Assembly (NCBI GenBank): GCA_016707005.1
Contig: JADJIQ010000005.1
Span: 620,001 to 684,000 of the forward strand
Length of the DNA: 64,000 nucleotides
DNA from: Ignavibacteria bacterium
GTDB lineage: Bacteria > Bacteroidota > Ignavibacteria > Kapaibacteriales > Kapaibacteriaceae
Direction: 5' to 3'
A program made the translations under genes and the position numbers. Below are positions 60,792 through 64,000 of the stretch, in pieces; position 1 is the first letter of the stretch; each line of letters begins with the position of its first letter. The notes below the pieces were generated by a model that was not told the DNA's origin, did not search any database, and saw nothing but the letters and a program-made list of their open reading frames with translations.

Positions 60792-62303
60792 TCACTCCAC
60801 TCCGCTGTTCTGTCTCGCAGCAACGCCTGAAACGCTGAGTTTCCTCAGGAGGGAGCGCTTCTTCGAGTGATGTTCTGCCATGCGATGAAGGATGTCGCTG
60901 AGAAACTGTACGGTATCAACGATGTACGGACCTTTGTTCAGCATCACACATTCTGCTCGTACAGACATCGCGGCATCACTAACTTCTGCGCGAGAAGGAA
61001 TGCCTTTTTGCGCCATACCTTCAAGGACCTGAGTAGCCCATATCACCGGTACGTGGGCGGCTTCACAAAGCCAGAGGATCTCCTCTTGTACTTCTGCGAG
61101 ACGTTCGAAGCCGATCTCAACGGCAAGATCTCCGCGTGCAACCATTATCCCGAATGGTGGGTGACGGAGTCCTTCAAAGAGGATCTGTGGCAGATGTTCA
61201 AATCCGTCCTGGGTTTCGATCTTCGCCACTACGCCACGATCTGTAAGACCAAGTCTCTCCATTTCGTTGAAGAGCGAAGCAACATCATGTGCTGATCGTA
61301 CGAAGCTCATGCCGATGATGTCGGCAAACTGGCCGAGCTGCTCGAGATGTTTCACATCGTCGTTCGTAAGCGCATCGATCTGTAATGGCGTATCGGGCAG
61401 GTTGATCCCTTTTTCGGCGCGTAGCCAAGCACCGCCGTGTTTTGTGCGAACGATCTCCACTTCAAAGCCACCTTCGTAGACGTCGATCACACGTGAGGAG
61501 ACCTTGCCATCATTGATCCACAACGGATCACCGGTTCGAACAGCATCGAATACCTCTTCCGGTTCACACGAGAGAAGGATCCGTTCTTCTGAGGGAGATC
61601 GCAGATCACAGGCGTAACCATGGAGCCCCTTTGCAAATCGAATGATGTCACCTTTACGAACCCTTACACGCTCCATCGGTCCGAGACGGAACTTTGGTCC
61701 GCCGAGATCGATGTAGACCTTGCACTTCTTCCCGGTCTGTTGTTCAGCCGCGCGAAGATTGCTGATCATCGCCTTCCACGCACCAACGTTGTCGTGTGCA
61801 GTATTGATCCGCATGATGTCCATGCCCGACCGTACGAGTTCTAGCACGTGCGTGGGGTCGGTTGCTGCATCGCTCGACATCGTAACCATGATACGCGCTG
61901 CTCTCTCACCGTTCGGTGTTCCCATCAACGTGCGAGCGTGATCTGAGAGATACATCGGACCGGTTCTGGCATTTACGGTAGTGGTGACCGGTTCTTCTGT
62001 AATGTACTCTTCTCCCATCATGCATTTCAGTGCTGCGATGACGTTTGTAAGCGTGCTAAGAACACATGGTTCACTTCTTCCCAAGGCGCTCAGGCCTAGG
62101 AAGTGCAGTTCATCCTGCAACTCACGAACATCAGACCTGCGAAGAGCCAGATAATGGGCAAGGTTCCTTGCCGAGTCACGATACTTTGGATGCACTCTCT
62201 CTATCGATTCGGCAAACTCGTCCTGAGTCTCAACGGCACTCGAACGTAGCTCGGAGAGAGCTAGAATCAGATCAGAATGAATCGATTCGGGTTCAAAGGT
62301 CAT
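60792..62303 (-). CDS. Atypical pyruvate kinase with N-terminal extension and no C-terminal domain
   Basis: 503-residue protein with a pyruvate kinase barrel. About 135 extra residues precede the barrel. Recognised blocks are MDIMRINTAHDN (165-), YIDLGGPKFRLG (198-), VVAKIETQDGFEHLPQILFE with the catalytic Lys, GIMVARGDLAVEIGFERLAE and VPVIWATQVLEGMAQKG. The protein ends about 55 residues after that, so the allosteric C-terminal domain is missing. In the DxxGPK block Lys replaces the Glu usual in K+-dependent enzymes, and Ala replaces Ser in RxNxSH, so K+-independent catalysis is inferred. Other sugar-acid or phosphoenolpyruvate enzymes of this fold are less likely. Conventional ATG start at 62303. 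Confidence 0.82.
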   Translation of the reverse strand: MTFEPESIHSDLILALSELRSSAVETQDEFAESIERVHPKYRDSARNLAHYLALRRSDVRELQDELHFLGLSALGRSEPCVLSTLTNVIAALKCMMGEEYITEEPVTTTVNARTGPMYLSDHARTLMGTPNGERAARIMVTMSSDAATDPTHVLELVRSGMDIMRINTAHDNVGAWKAMISNLRAAEQQTGKKCKVYIDLGGPKFRLGPMERVRVRKGDIIRFAKGLHGYACDLRSPSEERILLSCEPEEVFDAVRTGDPLWINDGKVSSRVIDVYEGGFEVEIVRTKHGGAWLRAEKGINLPDTPLQIDALTNDDVKHLEQLGQFADIIGMSFVRSAHDVASLFNEMERLGLTDRGVVAKIETQDGFEHLPQILFEGLRHPPFGIMVARGDLAVEIGFERLAEVQEEILWLCEAAHVPVIWATQVLEGMAQKGIPSRAEVSDAAMSVRAECVMLNKGPYIVDTVQFLSDILHRMAEHHSKKRSLLRKLSVSGVAARQNSGVE

Positions 62304-62387
62304 AGTCCAAACCTAGGAGTACCCCAAGGAGTGGACTATGACTTTTGACATGTTACCGGCTTTTAACATTCACGAACAGACTCGTCG

Positions 62388-64000
62388 CTACTTGAGCTTA
62401 TAGCCGGCGAGCACATCATCATCCCACGTGATGAGAAAGGGGCTATCCTTAATACTGCTGATGGAGGCGTCATCGGCTATCTCATCTGACCAGAGAGTTA
62501 AACCTGTTGCAAGATCAAGGTAGACGATCTTACCTCGAACGGAATAGAGGAGGTTTGTCCCGATCATCCGAGGGACGTATTTCACCTTGTCTCTAGCATA
62601 CCGCCATTCGTGGACCCAGGTTGTTTTGCCACTTGATGTATTCAGTGCTCCAATGGCGTCCTGACCGAACATGACAAGCGACTTTCCATCCCAGTTCAGT
62701 TTCACAGGTTGCGTGAGTACTTGTTCCTTGGTGTCGTAACCAAAGGCATTCTCATAATCAACATCACCGAGACCTGCGTCGTCCAATGACAGGGTCCATG
62801 CATGAGTGCCGCCTTGTGGGCCCATCTTCAATGCATATACGTTGTCAAGATCGGAGTAATACAGTTGCTTCTTTGATTCATCAAAAAAGTCACGGAACGA
62901 GAACATCTTCATCACCTTGTTACCACGGATCTTGAATTTCCCAACGGCCATTTCCGGATCGGTCTCTACTCCCATATGCCAGAGCAGTTTCCCCGTGGAG
63001 GCATCGATGGCGGTGAAGCCAAAGGGTTTGGATGACCATACGTCAGAGGCAGTGAACTTATCAGCACTGGACGTGCTTGTGTAGTTGGCTAAGAAACTGT
63101 CATTGCCAAGAGTGTAGACTGCTGTGTATTGCTTCCTTCCAATCTTCGCATATACCACACCATCGATCTGGTCTAGAGCAAAGGCCTGACCACCAAGTTC
63201 CTTGTCGATCGTCCACAACTTTTTTCCCGTTGCCAGGTCCACTGCAACAACAGATCTGTTACCAGCCATATAGGCCACTCCACGTATCCACTCAACGGGC
63301 GGCTCTCCATAGTCCTCGTCCATTCCCTGAGCAACTGCGAAATACTGGCCGTATTGAACAACTCCGGTCTTGCTATTGAAGGCAACAATTCCTTCTCCGG
63401 GCTCGGTTCTCGTAGTTGGATTCAGCAACGACTCGCGAGATGTAACGGCGATGCAAGAGGTACCCTTTAGCTCAAACAGGGAATACCACATGCCGATGTC
63501 CTTGAACTCCTTGGAAGAGATCACGTCCTTAGCAACGGTGATCACGTTCTTATACACCACCTTGCCTGTTTGGGCATTGATGCCTTGGGCATAGAGATAT
63601 GTACCGGGATTGTCTCCGTCGGAGCGCGGTTCTACATAGGCGGCGAGGACAATTCCCCCGTTTTCATTTACTCCGCCCTTAGGAGCAAACACCGAATGAG
63701 CAAACCCGGCGTATTGTTTGTCACCAGCTGCAGATTCCCATAACAGAGCAGGTGCTTCTGCATCGAGAACAACCATCTTGTCAACAGATGCCATCCAGAT
63801 CTGCCACTTGCCATTCACATTCAACAGACTTTGTCCACGCATGTCGGAGTAGGAGAACGGACGTTGCACAGACTTGCCGCTGGACGTGTTCACATACATC
63901 AATGCATCGGCACCAAGGATCATGCAGCCGATCGTGTCTGGATAAAGGGGCTTCAAGTCACCATCGATCTTGAAGGGGAGACGCGCAAGCTCCTTGCCAT
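62388..64000 (-). CDS. PQQ/quinoprotein-like beta-propeller protein, 5' end outside window
   Basis: The minus-strand frame is open to the end of the window, so the N terminus is missing; at least 537 residues are seen. Repeated propeller blades contain the pattern TGKxxW: DASTGKLLWHMGVETD, NTSSGKTTWVHEWRYARD, LATGLTLWSDEIAD, DLATGKKLWTIDKELG. This is typical of PQQ-like WD40 domains as in BamB or quinoprotein dehydrogenases. No metal or PQQ ligand set is obvious, so a scaffold function or outer-membrane/secreted role is likely. It ends 84 bp before the pyruvate kinase start region on the same strand. Confidence 0.85.
   Translation of the reverse strand, partial: GKELARLPFKIDGDLKPLYPDTIGCMILGADALMYVNTSSGKSVQRPFSYSDMRGQSLLNVNGKWQIWMASVDKMVVLDAEAPALLWESAAGDKQYAGFAHSVFAPKGGVNENGGIVLAAYVEPRSDGDNPGTYLYAQGINAQTGKVVYKNVITVAKDVISSKEFKDIGMWYSLFELKGTSCIAVTSRESLLNPTTRTEPGEGIVAFNSKTGVVQYGQYFAVAQGMDEDYGEPPVEWIRGVAYMAGNRSVVAVDLATGKKLWTIDKELGGQAFALDQIDGVVYAKIGRKQYTAVYTLGNDSFLANYTSTSSADKFTASDVWSSKPFGFTAIDASTGKLLWHMGVETDPEMAVGKFKIRGNKVMKMFSFRDFFDESKKQLYYSDLDNVYALKMGPQGGTHAWTLSLDDAGLGDVDYENAFGYDTKEQVLTQPVKLNWDGKSLVMFGQDAIGALNTSSGKTTWVHEWRYARDKVKYVPRMIGTNLLYSVRGKIVYLDLATGLTLWSDEIADDASISSIKDSPFLITWDDDVLAGYKLK

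Overview
The window looks like chromosome of a free-living member of the Bacteroidota/Chlorobi (FCB) supergroup, most like the Kapabacteria/Ignavibacteria side. This is inference. It rests on roughly even GC content, several secreted proteins ending in a type IX secretion (T9SS) sorting domain, a Bacteroidetes-type serine palmitoyltransferase, a THUMP-like methyltransferase with a DPSRR motif, a TonB-dependent receptor and short, heavily overlapping operons. I see no rRNA, tRNA, prophage, insertion sequence or CRISPR array.

Layout. 1-7 kb: the 3' end of a lytic transglycosylase gene, an M3 peptidase, a cyclic-nucleotide-gated K+ channel, asnS, an outer-membrane barrel and a secreted PCMD-like protein. 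7-11 kb: a DUF971 protein, then a minus-strand operon (FkbM-like, DUF523, GNAT, haem/FG-GAP protein). 11-22.4 kb: hutU, an ECF sigma factor with a small membrane protein, mscL, a methyltransferase, pckA, ettA, a DMT exporter, a PAP2-like enzyme and a hutG broken by one in-frame TGA. 22.4-31.7 kb: two secreted LamG/PNGase-F-like proteins, a serine palmitoyltransferase plus short-chain dehydrogenase pair, YajQ, a Bor-like lipoprotein and an FAD oxidase. 31.8-35.7 kb: SulP transporter overlapping a beta-carbonic anhydrase, then DUF899, VOC and DUF2461 genes. 35.7-43.4 kb: TonB receptor, DUF547 protein, secreted metzincin, small secreted protein and fatty-acid desaturase. 43.4-46.5 kb: an MbnP-like protein carrying a T9SS tail, followed by two overlapping di-haem MbnH/cytochrome c peroxidase genes. 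46.5-54.6 kb: secreted serine hydrolase, TonB/TPR protein, VanX-type dipeptidase, FadL-like protein, DUF2279 protein, a CASTOR/POLLUX-type channel overlapping an HsdR-N nuclease-like gene. 54.7-58.1 kb: a minus-strand operon of a 26-residue Cys-rich peptide, a SigZ-type sigma factor, a T9SS beta-helix protein and arsM. 58.2-64 kb: DUF6438-like protein, VOC protein, GyrI-like protein, an atypical pyruvate kinase and the 3' part of a quinoprotein-like beta-propeller gene.

The two most interesting systems are the 58.1-54.7 kb operon, in which a tiny peptide with 9 Cys in 26 residues opens a transcript that also carries its own candidate ECF promoter, a Cys-tailed sigma factor, a surface protein and arsenite methyltransferase; and the MbnP/MbnH/MbnH cassette, in which the modified partner appears to be routed to the cell surface by T9SS. 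At the DNA level there are three ATGAC-unit arrays at gene ends, three related 20-22 bp perfect or near-perfect palindromes at operon ends, and a strongly over-represented AGGGGGC heptamer.
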